Shown here piece by piece: positions 8,641 to 15,852 of a stretch of DNA of 64,000 nt. Source of the stretch: UBA1738 sp045580145 (GTDB lineage: Bacteria; Bacillota; Clostridia; UBA1381); the NCBI GenBank assembly GCA_045580145.1, contig JAZNNI010000085.1:62001-126000 (forward strand). The letters are read 5' to 3'. Within the stretch, counting starts at the first letter, position 1, and each line of letters begins with the position of its first letter. The notes beneath the pieces were generated by a model that saw nothing but the letters and a program-made list of their open reading frames with translations, was not told the DNA's origin and did no database searches. A program made the translations under genes and the position numbers.

Positions 8641-9234
8641 TCATTTATTAAAAGGTTTTTCTAAAATATTCCTTTTCTCAATAGGTAAATAAACATATAA
8701 CAATTCATAATAAGACTTTGTTGCTTTAACATAATCTTTCAAGCAGTCAAGTTTTTCAACTTGATAATTCTCTATTGGTGTTTTTTGATATTTTTTCAGT
8801 GTTTTAATATACTGCTTACAACACTTCAACCTTTTATCTCCAATAGTTTTTAATTCGCTTTTTGAAAAATTATCAGTATTTCCACCACTATTTATTGACA
8901 ATAATTCATTTAATATTTCTCTTTCTTTTGGAGATGTTGTACTTGATTTTATTGCTCCCCAAAGTTCCATTTCTCTAATTACTGCCTTATGTAATGGGTG
9001 TTGTATAGAAAACATTTCTTTTTGACATTCTGTTTTTGTTTGGTCTTCATTACTTATGTTTAATAATACAAAAGTGTTAAAGGTCTTTTGGTTTGATTTA
9101 ATTTTCCTATAAGCAGAATACCTATTAAGAAACTTAAATATTTTTGTGCCCTTCCACCACTCTTTTATTTTTGAAAAGTTTTCAACCACTTTACCTATAA
9201 TTATTTCTAACAATTTAATCAAAAAATCTGGCAT
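8641..9234 (-). CDS. Uncharacterised protein at the end of the RM operon
   Basis: A 197-aa lysine-rich protein without a family I recognise. The first 25 residues (MPDFLIKLLEIIIGKVVENF) are an amphipathic or weakly membrane-seeking helix; the rest is helical and hydrophilic. It starts 15 bp after the NUDIX stop with a TAGGAA ribosome binding site, so it is the fourth gene of the methyltransferase-endonuclease-NUDIX operon. It may be an accessory defence protein. No catalytic motif is visible. Confidence 0.55.
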   Translation of the reverse strand: MPDFLIKLLEIIIGKVVENFSKIKEWWKGTKIFKFLNRYSAYRKIKSNQKTFNTFVLLNISNEDQTKTECQKEMFSIQHPLHKAVIREMELWGAIKSSTTSPKEREILNELLSINSGGNTDNFSKSELKTIGDKRLKCCKQYIKTLKKYQKTPIENYQVEKLDCLKDYVKATKSYYELLYVYLPIEKRNILEKPFNK

Positions 9235-9249
9235 ATTACCATTTCCTAC

Positions 9250-9711
9250 TTACTTGATTTTATTTTGTTCCATATATTTAATTATTTCTAATGCAGTATT
9301 CTTTATATGTGGTTTAATTTCTCTTGCTAATAAGTCTTCTTTACTAAACCATTCAAACTGTGTGCTTTCCCCTTTGTCTGGGTGTGGAGTATGCTCCTTT
9401 GTTGTTGCTATATAGATAAAATCAAAAAACTGTTCATCTCCACTTGCTCCTTCATAGTAGGTGCAAAATGGTAATGGAACTCTTTTCACTCTTCCAATAT
9501 CTGTTTCTGGCATAAGTTCTGTTTTGACTAATTCAATTTCAAAACCAGTTTCTTCCTTGACTTCTCTAATTGCCCCTTCATAGGGGAACTCATTTGAGTT
9601 TATATGACCACCCACTGGAAACCAAGTTTTATACTTTTTATGTTGGTGTAATAATATCTTTCCATTTTGATAAATATACACTGTTGCAGTAATTGATTTA
9701 TCTATAATCAT
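9250..9711 (-). CDS. NUDIX hydrolase
   Basis: A 153-aa protein with a complete NUDIX box: GGHINSNEFPYEGAIREVKE followed by ETGF (about residues 33-56), which fits GX5EX7REUXEEXGU and supplies the metal-binding glutamates. NUDIX enzymes cleave nucleoside diphosphate-linked substrates; the substrate here is unknown. Its ATG overlaps the stop of the endonuclease gene (ATGA), so it is translated with the restriction system. Roles such as nucleotide sanitation or an abortive-infection effector are open; only the family is secure. Confidence 0.85.
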   Translation of the reverse strand: MIIDKSITATVYIYQNGKILLHQHKKYKTWFPVGGHINSNEFPYEGAIREVKEETGFEIELVKTELMPETDIGRVKRVPLPFCTYYEGASGDEQFFDFIYIATTKEHTPHPDKGESTQFEWFSKEDLLAREIKPHIKNTALEIIKYMEQNKIK

Positions 9712-10457
9712 TTGAGTTTTCCAAACCCTTCATAAGTTTCAAAAGCAAGAATATACAATGCTTTCAGTGTATCTGGGTTCTTCTGGTTTAATTCTTCTAC
9801 AACAGTATCATTTTGAACAACAGAAACTTTATTCTCTGCAATCAATTCATCAATGGTATGTGGTAATTGCATACACATTTGATAAAAAGCATCTTCAATA
9901 CCAGTTGTGATTTTATAGAATTGGTCCATTGACACTCTTCTAATATGCTCACTTTCACAGTGTTCTCCATTTACAGAGCAACCCCAAGGTATATTTCTTG
10001 AAATAGGAGCAATAGTTTCTACTAAATAGCAGTAGTCATTAGGTGTCTTTATGATTTGGTTTTGCATTTGTATATATGTTTTCTGGGAAGAAGATGAGTT
10101 CATAGTATTATGCTTATTCTTCATTTCAACATATATAGAATAATCTTCTTTTTTACAAATTACATCCCAACCTTGTGTTGGAACTGTGCAACCAGAAATA
10201 TATTTAAACATATTCTGGTGGAAATAACCAATAGCATTAGTATTTGATTTGTCCCTTTGTCTATGTATTTCTAATTCAATAATTTCTCTAAAAGTTTTCT
10301 CATAAACACTCTTATCAAAAAGTAATTTTATAGGGTCAATAATATTGGCATTAAAATCTTTGAGATTTATTGAGTTAAGAGTTTTGTTATAACTTGCCAA
10401 AGTTTCTGCAACATGATTTTTAAAATCTTCTTCTTTTATAAAACTTAAACTATACAT
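9708..10457 (-). CDS. Eco47II-family type II restriction endonuclease
   Basis: A 249-aa protein that I recognise as the Eco47II/Sau96I-like family (typically GGNCC-cutting). A PD-(D/E)xK core is visible: GWD98 followed by E111-M-K113 in YVEMKNKHNTMNSSSSQ. The NAIGYFHQNMFKYI and RRVSMDQFYKITTG stretches are also typical from memory. The stop of the methyltransferase gene overlaps this ATG (TAATG), so the pair is coupled, with modification enzyme first. The length is usual for the family. The cut site is inferred from family recall and not shown by the sequence. Confidence 0.8.
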   Translation of the reverse strand: MYSLSFIKEEDFKNHVAETLASYNKTLNSINLKDFNANIIDPIKLLFDKSVYEKTFREIIELEIHRQRDKSNTNAIGYFHQNMFKYISGCTVPTQGWDVICKKEDYSIYVEMKNKHNTMNSSSSQKTYIQMQNQIIKTPNDYCYLVETIAPISRNIPWGCSVNGEHCESEHIRRVSMDQFYKITTGIEDAFYQMCMQLPHTIDELIAENKVSVVQNDTVVEELNQKNPDTLKALYILAFETYEGFGKLK

Positions 10458-11476
10458 TATTTACATTCCCCCAATGCTTTTGCAATTTCTAAACCAATTT
10501 CTTTTGCAAGATTTACTGGAACCGCATTACCAACTTGTTTATATTTTTCACTTAACTTACCACAAAATACCCATTCTTCTGGAAAAGTTTGTATTCTTGC
10601 ATTTTCTCTGTAAGAAAAAGGTCTTACTTCATTTGGGTGGCATCTGTCTGTCTGTTTCATTCCTGGGTTTGTTAAAACAGTCAATGAAGGTTCATTTAAA
10701 CCAATTCTTCTTAAAATGCCAGTTCTTCCACCACCCATTTCCCAACAAGTCTTCATATATTCTTTTGCTATTGTTGGGTCAATATCTCTCCAATAACCAC
10801 CTGGGGGAACAAGAGCAAAGATTTTTTCCTTGTATTTAGAATATCTTGCACACTCTTCTGGTCCTGGGTTTGTATCAAGTTTTATGTCTTTTATCAAAGG
10901 TTTATACTTATGTGGTGTTGGGAAAGAAAATGAGATTTTATCACATAAATCATTTCTTATACCTATTGTTATAAGTCTTTCTCTTTTTTGTGGAACTCCA
11001 TAGTCCCAAGCATTAAGAACTTGATATTGTGTAGAATAACCTTCTTGTTCAAAAATATCTAAAATAGTTTGATAAGTTTTACCACCATCAAGGGTTAATA
11101 GACCCCTTACATTCTCAAACAAGAACATTTTGGGTTGAAGTTTATGTAAAAAGGTTGCATAATGATAAAACATAGTTCCCCTAGTATCTTCTAACCCAAG
11201 TCTTTTTCCAGCATAACTAAAAGACTGACAAGGAGCACCCCCAGACAACAAGTCAAGTTCTCCTTTTTTTATATTAAACTCTTTTTCTAAATCTCTTTGA
11301 GCAACAAGTTCTATATCTTCACACAAAACATTCCACTCTGGTCTGTTTGTTGTTAAAGTGTTTGCAGCAGATTTATCAAATTCAACCAACCCTATATGTT
11401 CAAACCCAGATTGCTCTATACCAAGAGCAAGACCACCGGCCCCAGCAAAGAGTTCTATTGAAGAGTATTCTTTCAT
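10457..11476 (-). CDS. DNA (cytosine-5) methyltransferase of the type II RM system
   Basis: A 339-aa C5-methyltransferase with the ordered motifs: I FAGAGG (residues 10-15, S-adenosylmethionine binding), IV GGAPCQSFSYAG with catalytic C83, VI FENVRG, VIII PQKRERLITIG, and IX-X at the end (ARIQTFPEEW ... QVGNAVPV). It methylates the site cut by the adjacent Eco47II-type enzyme and so protects the element's host. I place the start at the ATG at 11476 (MKEYSSIELF) because GGGGG lies at a good distance; an in-frame TTG at 11491 would add five residues. It is the first gene of a four-gene operon. Confidence 0.9.
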   Translation of the reverse strand: MKEYSSIELFAGAGGLALGIEQSGFEHIGLVEFDKSAANTLTTNRPEWNVLCEDIELVAQRDLEKEFNIKKGELDLLSGGAPCQSFSYAGKRLGLEDTRGTMFYHYATFLHKLQPKMFLFENVRGLLTLDGGKTYQTILDIFEQEGYSTQYQVLNAWDYGVPQKRERLITIGIRNDLCDKISFSFPTPHKYKPLIKDIKLDTNPGPEECARYSKYKEKIFALVPPGGYWRDIDPTIAKEYMKTCWEMGGGRTGILRRIGLNEPSLTVLTNPGMKQTDRCHPNEVRPFSYRENARIQTFPEEWVFCGKLSEKYKQVGNAVPVNLAKEIGLEIAKALGECK

Positions 11477-11548
11477 TAGATTAACCCCCAATTTTTGCTA
11501 TCTATTTAATCACAAAATGTATTTTTATTTATAATTACAGTTATTTTT

Positions 11549-11577
11549 ATTATACCATATTCTTGTCAAGAAATCAA
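11549..11577 (-). promoter_or_regulatory. Promoter of the RM operon with embedded palindrome
   Basis: On the minus strand TTGATT, 17 bp, TATAAT. The spacer contains the 13-bp palindrome TTCTTGACAAGAA (11560-11572), a plausible operator for a controller protein or for the methyltransferase itself. Confidence 0.6.
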
Positions 11578-11612
11578 GAAATTCACAGAATTAACACATA
11601 AAAGTTAAAAAA

Positions 11613-11650
11613 AACCACCACTCAACCATAATTTTGTTGGTTGGTGGTGG
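11613..11650 (-). terminator. Terminator after the 134-aa gene
   Basis: A stem of about 13 bp (CCACCACTCAACC / GGTTGGTGGTGG) followed on the minus strand by a long T run, directly after the stop at 11656. Confidence 0.8.
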
Positions 11651-11655
11651 TAGGG

Positions 11656-12060
11656 TTATGCAGTTCTCACAAGGCCCCCATATTTTGGAGTAAAACCTAT
11701 ACTTCCAAACTCACTGTATTCTGGGCAAGTTAGATTATGAACATAAGAAAAAGCAATTCCTTGCTTTAAATCTTCTCTGTCAGTCTGCCACTCTTCTTTG
11801 TATTGACCTACATAAAGTATAGCAAGTAGTTCTCCAAACTCTGTTGTTGTATGCAGTGTATGATAAACAACTGCATTATGTTTTTTCTCAAAGTCCTTTA
11901 CTACTGCCAATTCTCTTTCATTGAGATAATACAAAATGCCCAGTCTTTCAGTCTTGTATAGTTCTCCTTTTTGGAAGTCTGCAATCACTTCCTGGCATAA
12001 CCCAGATAGTTTCAATCTGGTTAAGCACTCTTTCATCTGTTCTTCTTTTGTTGGTGTCAT
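11656..12060 (-). CDS. Mobile-element protein of unknown function
   Basis: A 134-aa protein. I recall related sequences in Firmicutes integrative elements and phages (core TEFGELLAILYVGQYKEEW and the ending FGSIGFTPKYGGLVRTA) but know no established role. It has a normal ribosome binding site (GGGAG, 9 bp), unlike the four genes further upstream. It stands alone between its own terminator and the repeat array at 12100-12400. Confidence 0.6.
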   Translation of the reverse strand: MTPTKEEQMKECLTRLKLSGLCQEVIADFQKGELYKTERLGILYYLNERELAVVKDFEKKHNAVVYHTLHTTTEFGELLAILYVGQYKEEWQTDREDLKQGIAFSYVHNLTCPEYSEFGSIGFTPKYGGLVRTA

Positions 12061-12136
12061 TTGTAAGCACTCCCTTTATTATGTTTTTTATAGTAATTTT
12101 TTATTTATAGAGAACTTTATAAACACCTTTTTTCAT

Positions 12137-12173
12137 TTTAAAATATCTTTTAAGTAGCCCCTTGAAACCCTTC
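12137..12173 (-). repeat. Rubrerythrin-end-like unit A
   Basis: On the minus strand the sequence reads KGFKGLLKRYFKM, resembling the GKAFEGLLKRFF end of rubrerythrin. It contains no CpG, unlike the real gene end. It is one of five such units in the element. Confidence 0.6.
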
Positions 12174-12197
12174 CAGACTTGTTGTTTTTTGATAAAA

Positions 12198-12224
12198 ATA
12201 GCATTCAACAAAAAAGAATGCTAT
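12198..12224 (-). terminator. Hairpin between rubrerythrin-end-like units A and B
   Basis: ATAGCATTC / GAATGCTAT stem (9 bp, 9-nt loop) with T-rich tails on both strands. It follows unit B in the minus direction, just as a terminator follows a gene end. Confidence 0.65.
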
Positions 12225-12233
12225 TTTCTTATA

Positions 12234-12397
12234 ATTCAAAATATCTATCTAAAAGACCTTTGAACTCCTTTTTGCCAACTGGTTATTTTTTGCAGAAATA
12301 AAATCTAAAGAAATCTTGTCCAGATTTAGTTTTTAGATTTTTTTACCAGTTCTGTTTCAAAGTATCTATTAAGAAGTCCATTAAAACCTTTTCCAGA
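12234..12397 (-). repeat. Direct repeat copy 1: rubrerythrin-end-like units B and C around a hairpin
   Basis: Unit B (12235-12276, minus strand GKKEFKGLLDRYFEL) and unit C (12355-12397, SGKGFNGLLNRYFET) flank a hairpin region with nested arms AACTGGT/ACCAGTT and AAATCT/AGATTT. The whole 160-bp block recurs at 19504-19669 at roughly 80-85% identity by eye. The two copies bracket the integrase-regulator module. Confidence 0.7.
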
Positions 12398-12405
12398 GTA
12401 TAAGA

Positions 12406-12434
12406 AAACCACCAACTGCCATAGTTGGTGGTTT
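12406..12434 (-). terminator. Terminator after the 92-aa gene
   Basis: AAACCACCAACT / AGTTGGTGGTTT, a perfect 12-bp stem with a 5-nt loop, just downstream of the stop at 12451. Confidence 0.8.
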
Positions 12435-12450
12435 ATGTATTAGTAATCTT

Positions 12451-12729
12451 TTACTGTATAATCTGCACTTCCACAATTCTTGCATTTCTATGAGTGGCAC
12501 AATCACCAACTATTTCCTTACTTGTTTGAAAATACAATTCTACTTCACTTCTGTTTTTCCACTGTAAAGTATGTGTATTAAAATCTTCATAATATACAAT
12601 AAAGTTTTTTGGTGGGTATGCAGTCCCCAGATACATAGGAATTGTGTAATCATAATCATTTTCATTGTTTGGGTTATATGCATACATATCAACCATAATT
12701 GCATACATTTTACTACCTTTACTTACCAT
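12451..12729 (-). CDS. Small uncharacterised protein with hairpin-bridged RBS
   Basis: A 92-aa beta-rich protein (MVSKGSKMYAIMVDMYAY ... CATHRNARIVEVQIIQ) with no recognised family. An internal ATG (MYAIM) with a GGTAG sequence is an alternative start. I keep the ATG at 12729 because it carries the same SD-hairpin-AUG arrangement as the three genes upstream. It is the last of four tandem minus-strand genes sharing that leader type. Confidence 0.55.
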   Translation of the reverse strand: MVSKGSKMYAIMVDMYAYNPNNENDYDYTIPMYLGTAYPPKNFIVYYEDFNTHTLQWKNRSEVELYFQTSKEIVGDCATHRNARIVEVQIIQ

Positions 12730-12764
12730 AATATCTGTTGTGGGAGCAGTGCTCCCAATCTCCT
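12730..12764 (-). promoter_or_regulatory. Hairpin-bridged ribosome binding site, 92-aa gene
   Basis: AGGAGA is separated from the ATG by 29 nt. Most of that gap is a stem-loop TGGGAGC-ACT-GCTCCCA; after folding about 11 nt remain. This is one of four leaders with the same plan. Confidence 0.65.
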
Positions 12765-12771
12765 TTCTCTT

Positions 12772-13032
12772 TTAATCTTTTTTAAACTTACAATCAATAT
12801 ATGCAAAAGTTTCACAATCAAAATAAAAGCACATATATCTATTGAAGTTATGATAATCACTTTTTTGAAGAGCAACTAATTCATAACACTTATGTCCTTC
12901 AATATCAACCAAGTTTTTTGATATTGACATAGCATTTATGCTCTCTCCCCAATATTCTAATGTTTCTTTATCAAAAAAGTGTCCTTCTGGGTAGTTCTTT
13001 TTATAATGTTTTTTTAATGTTTTAACAGTCAT
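12772..13032 (-). CDS. Small uncharacterised protein with hairpin-bridged RBS
   Basis: An 86-aa basic protein starting MTVKTLKKHYKKNYPEGHFF and ending FAYIDCKFKKD, with no recognised family, signal peptide or membrane segment. Its codons use AGA only for arginine and avoid CpG, as does the rest of the element. It lies in the same direction as its neighbours, with about 40 bp on each side filled by the RBS hairpins. Confidence 0.55.
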   Translation of the reverse strand: MTVKTLKKHYKKNYPEGHFFDKETLEYWGESINAMSISKNLVDIEGHKCYELVALQKSDYHNFNRYMCFYFDCETFAYIDCKFKKD

Positions 13033-13066
13033 TTTTTTGTTGTGGGAGATTTGCTCCCACTCTCCT
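13033..13066 (-). promoter_or_regulatory. Hairpin-bridged ribosome binding site, 86-aa gene
   Basis: AGGAGA abuts the stem-loop GTGGGAG-CAAAT-CTCCCAC, followed by AACAAAAAA and the ATG. The linear SD-to-start gap is 28 nt; with the hairpin folded it is 9 nt. Confidence 0.7.
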
Positions 13067-13068
13067 TT

Positions 13069-13494
13069 CTATTTATTAAAATTATATATTTCTTTAATTA
13101 GTCCAGTAGTTAAAGTCTGTATGCCACCATAAAATACTTTCTTCTCCATATTTTTCAGTTCTTCTTGGGGTTTTGCAAGGTGGGGGTTTTTCTTTCCAAT
13201 ATCAATTATGTACATATACTTCCTAATAAACTTGTCAAAATAACTGTCCCACTCAAGAAAGCAATTATCATAACCATACTGGTATGTTTTTTGAGCAATG
13301 TTTGTTATAACAAACAACTTATCAGCAAAGGAAAGACTATCATTTTCAACCATATCATAAAACTTTTTGCTATCTGCAACAAGGTCTAAAATTGCTTGTC
13401 TATCTTCTTGACTGGCATTTGCCTTTTCAAGATATGTTTCCCAGACCTTTTGTTCCAACTCTTGCTTTAACTCTTTTTTTAATTCTTTTAACAT
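13069..13494 (-). CDS. Uncharacterised element protein, paralogue of the next gene upstream
   Basis: A 141-aa helical acidic protein. It aligns by eye with the 150-aa protein at 13592-14044: both show a VW...L motif near the start, RQ...(L/I), SF/EK...T-IA in the middle, and a (V/L)(F/Y)YG-I...LIK-IY ending. That suggests an internal duplication in the element. Function is unknown. A coiled-coil-like N-terminus (MLKELKKELKQELEQKVWE) is visible. Confidence 0.55.
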   Translation of the reverse strand: MLKELKKELKQELEQKVWETYLEKANASQEDRQAILDLVADSKKFYDMVENDSLSFADKLFVITNIAQKTYQYGYDNCFLEWDSYFDKFIRKYMYIIDIGKKNPHLAKPQEELKNMEKKVFYGGIQTLTTGLIKEIYNFNK

Positions 13495-13546
13495 TATATA
13501 TTACTGTAAAGGTGGAGTAGCACCATAACCACCTTTACTTTCTCCT
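13495..13546 (-). promoter_or_regulatory. Hairpin-bridged ribosome binding site, 141-aa gene
   Basis: AGGAGA lies 46 nt from the ATG. Between them GTAAAGGTGG and CCACCTTTAC form a perfect 10-bp stem with a 13-nt loop, leaving about 11 nt of A/T-rich RNA before the start. The stem itself also holds an SD-like AGGTGG. Confidence 0.7.
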
Positions 13547-13591
13547 TATAATTATTTTTTCTAATAGTGCTTTGATTAAATCTTTAACTGT

Positions 13592-14044
13592 TCAACTTTT
13601 CTGCATAGCATAATATATAGTTTTTATCAATCTTTCAACTATAATAATAATGCCATAATACAATGTGCCTTTTTGCTCTCTCTCCAAATCTATTGTGTTG
13701 CCAATATATACTGGACTATTTTTAATTTTTTCTGTAGCATAATAACTATCAACAGAGTTTTCAAAAAAATACCAGTCTGGAATATTGTAATTATACTTGC
13801 TTATTCCTATTTCAGTAGCAATATCAGTAAGCATATTTACTTTTTCTTCAAATGAATATTGTCTGTTTTTAGTTAAAGCAAAAACTTTTCTTACTTTTTC
13901 CATAATCTTTTCAAGAAATTGTCTCTCTTGCAAATCACTTACTGCTTTTAAACAACCATTCCATACTTCTTTGCTTGTTTGCAAAGTCAAATTGTTTTCC
14001 CAAATCTCAACACAGTTAGAATTGGAAAAATTAAGATTATACAT
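13592..14044 (-). CDS. Uncharacterised element protein, paralogue of the 141-aa gene
   Basis: A 150-aa protein starting MYNLNFSNSNCVEIWENN. The open frame extends to 14083, but that would run through the leader hairpin; the ATG at 14044 has the same SD-hairpin spacing as the other three genes. The C-terminal (LEREQKGTLYYGIIIIVERL) resembles the 141-aa protein. No catalytic motif is visible. It is the first of the four tandem genes, 68 bp from the end of the integrase gene's own unit. Confidence 0.55.
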   Translation of the reverse strand: MYNLNFSNSNCVEIWENNLTLQTSKEVWNGCLKAVSDLQERQFLEKIMEKVRKVFALTKNRQYSFEEKVNMLTDIATEIGISKYNYNIPDWYFFENSVDSYYATEKIKNSPVYIGNTIDLEREQKGTLYYGIIIIVERLIKTIYYAMQKS

Positions 14045-14089
14045 ATTTTTTATTGTGAGCAGACTGCCACTTGGTCTGCCCACTCTCCT
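14045..14089 (-). promoter_or_regulatory. Hairpin-bridged ribosome binding site, 150-aa gene
   Basis: AGGAGA directly precedes a stem of GTGGGCAGAC and GTCTGCTCAC (10 bp with one G-U pair, 9-nt loop), then AATAAAAAAT and the ATG. The linear gap is 39 nt; the folded gap is about 10 nt. Confidence 0.7.
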
Positions 14090-14150
14090 TCTTTATAATA
14101 TTTTGCTGTTGGAGTGGCACAACATTTTATATAATCACTCTTGGAGTGTC

Positions 14151-15356
14151 TTATATGTCTTCTTCTGTATCTTCTGGACTACCTATTTTAAACTCCATTG
14201 ACTTATCAATAAGAGTACAAGCAATCTCTTTTTCTCTGTCAGTGGGGTGTATGTATTTTTCAAAGGCAACCCTTGGGGAAGAATGACCAGCATTTTCCAT
14301 AATAACTGCTGGACTTACACCATTTTCTGCAAGTAATGTGCAGTATCTGTGTCTTAAATGGTGATACCTAAAATCAGTAAAACCTAACTCTCTTGCAGTT
14401 CTGCCAATAACTTTATTTGAATAAGGTGTCATAAACTCACCATTTTCTTTTACATTAACAAAGTCATTGATATCAACCACAACTGCTGGTTTCACTAGAG
14501 TATTTAAAACTCTGTTGTCTTTGTAGAATACACCATATTTTGCCTTGTTTTCTTCTTGCATTGCCTTTACTTCCTTTAAATATCTTGCAAACTCTTCCCC
14601 AAACTTGATAACCCTTACAGAGTTTCCAGTTTTTGTGGGTGCAATACACCAAGATTCTTTTCTTCTCTTCAACTGTCTGCTGACATATACTTCATTTTTG
14701 TCCCAGTCAAAATCACTCCACCTTAAACCATAAGTTTCTCCAACCCTTAAACCCAAGGCAAGACCTATATTATAAGGAAGAAGAACCCTTTTTGTAGAAA
14801 GAGCACTTTGCAACTGCTTAAACTCTTCTTCTGTAAGAAGTTTTACTGGTTTATTAACACAACCCCTTGGTGGTTCTACTCTGTCCATTGGGTTATGAGT
14901 TATGTATTCTTTTGCATAAGCATACTTAAATAATACATTCAAGAAATTATACATACTATGTGGGAACTGACTGGGGTATTTGCTTACAATTTCAGCAACA
15001 AACTCTTGCAAATGTGTTGCTCTTATTTTGCCTATTTTACCCTTGCCAAATCTTGGTCCAATGTGATTTCTATACATAGACTCATACTTCAACACTGTTC
15101 CATATGCTCTGGTAATCTTACACTCTGTTTCCATAAAGGTTTCATAAACCTTATTAAGAGTAATGTTTGTATCAATACCATTATCTCTTCTGCATAATGC
15201 AATTTCTTCTTCTCTTGCCTTGTGGGCAGCATAAGCAGTGGAAAAACCACTTTGCTCCTTTGATATTGTTCTGCCATTTACAACAATGGTAAATCTGTAA
15301 GACCAAGTTGTTGCCCCTTCTTTCTTTCTAACACCTACATACTTTTTTTCTGCCAT
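14151..15356 (-). CDS. int: Tyrosine integrase, Tn916/ICE type
   Basis: A 401-aa site-specific recombinase, the likely integrase of the element. It has an N-terminal arm-binding domain (about residues 1-55), a SAM-like core-binding domain (about 60-160), and a catalytic domain with Arg in GLALGLRVGETYGLRW, the H-x-x-R box in YHHLRHRYCTLL, the GHSS histidine and the nucleophile in EKYIHPT. It should cut and rejoin DNA at the rubrerythrin 3' end; the excisionase gene lies directly upstream. The SD GAAAGGAGAAG is well placed. Length and domain order are normal for the family. Confidence 0.9.
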   Translation of the reverse strand: MAEKKYVGVRKKEGATTWSYRFTIVVNGRTISKEQSGFSTAYAAHKAREEEIALCRRDNGIDTNITLNKVYETFMETECKITRAYGTVLKYESMYRNHIGPRFGKGKIGKIRATHLQEFVAEIVSKYPSQFPHSMYNFLNVLFKYAYAKEYITHNPMDRVEPPRGCVNKPVKLLTEEEFKQLQSALSTKRVLLPYNIGLALGLRVGETYGLRWSDFDWDKNEVYVSRQLKRRKESWCIAPTKTGNSVRVIKFGEEFARYLKEVKAMQEENKAKYGVFYKDNRVLNTLVKPAVVVDINDFVNVKENGEFMTPYSNKVIGRTARELGFTDFRYHHLRHRYCTLLAENGVSPAVIMENAGHSSPRVAFEKYIHPTDREKEIACTLIDKSMEFKIGSPEDTEEDI

Positions 15357-15390
15357 AACTATCTTCTCCTTTCAATTTTAAATTATATTT

Positions 15391-15606
15391 TTAGTTTTGG
15401 ACTAACTGTGTTATGCTACTGGGGTTGGTTAAATCAAACCCAGCATAATTTTTAAGGAACTCATCGATAGCATATATTGATACCAATGTTTTTCCACATT
15501 TAATGCTTTTCAGCACTCCACTATTAACTAACTGATATGCTCTGTTTTTAGTGATACCTAAAATCTTTGCACTTTCAACTACTGTATATGTTCTTTTTTC
15601 TTCCAT
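15391..15606 (-). CDS. xis: Excisionase / MerR-like HTH protein
   Basis: A 71-aa protein with a helix-turn-helix of the excisionase family (TVVESAKILGITKNRAYQLV, then SGVLKSIKCGKTLVSIYAID). It precedes the integrase in the same operon by 34 bp, the usual place for a directionality factor. The ribosome binding site GGAAGGAGTGATAG is strong. Confidence 0.8.
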   Translation of the reverse strand: MEEKRTYTVVESAKILGITKNRAYQLVNSGVLKSIKCGKTLVSIYAIDEFLKNYAGFDLTNPSSITQLVQN

Positions 15607-15692
15607 ATACTATCACTCCTTCCATTTTATCTATTTACAACACTGTGCAGAAATATTATGTATTTCCAACACCAATGTTGTATTATGGGAAT

Positions 15693-15721
15693 ATTATAGC
15701 ATAGATATTTTTAAAAGTCAA
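15693..15721 (-). promoter_or_regulatory. Promoter of xis-int
   Basis: TTGACT, 17 bp, TATAAT on the minus strand. Downstream, CAACA and TGTTG words (15650-15680) could be repressor operators. It faces the divergent promoter of the HTH repressor. Confidence 0.75.
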
Positions 15722-15790
15722 GACTTTTTTGCAAATATTTTTGGAAAATACAACATTTAATTTTTATTCCCCTAAAATAATGCTTATTTC

Positions 15791-15819
15791 TTGACAAAAT
15801 AAAACATTTATGCTACTAT
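15791..15819 (+). promoter_or_regulatory. Promoter of the divergent HTH repressor
   Basis: TTGACA at 15791-15796 with TACTAT 17 bp downstream. A TATAAT at 15821-15826 lies too far away unless a different -35 is used. Confidence 0.5.
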
Positions 15820-15852
15820 ATATAATGTAATAATTTGAAAGGAGAAAATCTA

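Noticed and set aside
12137..12397. CRISPR array, because similar units recur at intervals
   Set aside because: Only three units, diverged, with unequal gaps that are themselves hairpins, and no cas genes; they resemble a gene end instead.
13797..14286. Overlapping plus-strand ORFs rich in Phe/Leu/Ser
   Set aside because: They run antisense to the 150-aa gene and the integrase C-terminus, and would use an RBS that is not present.
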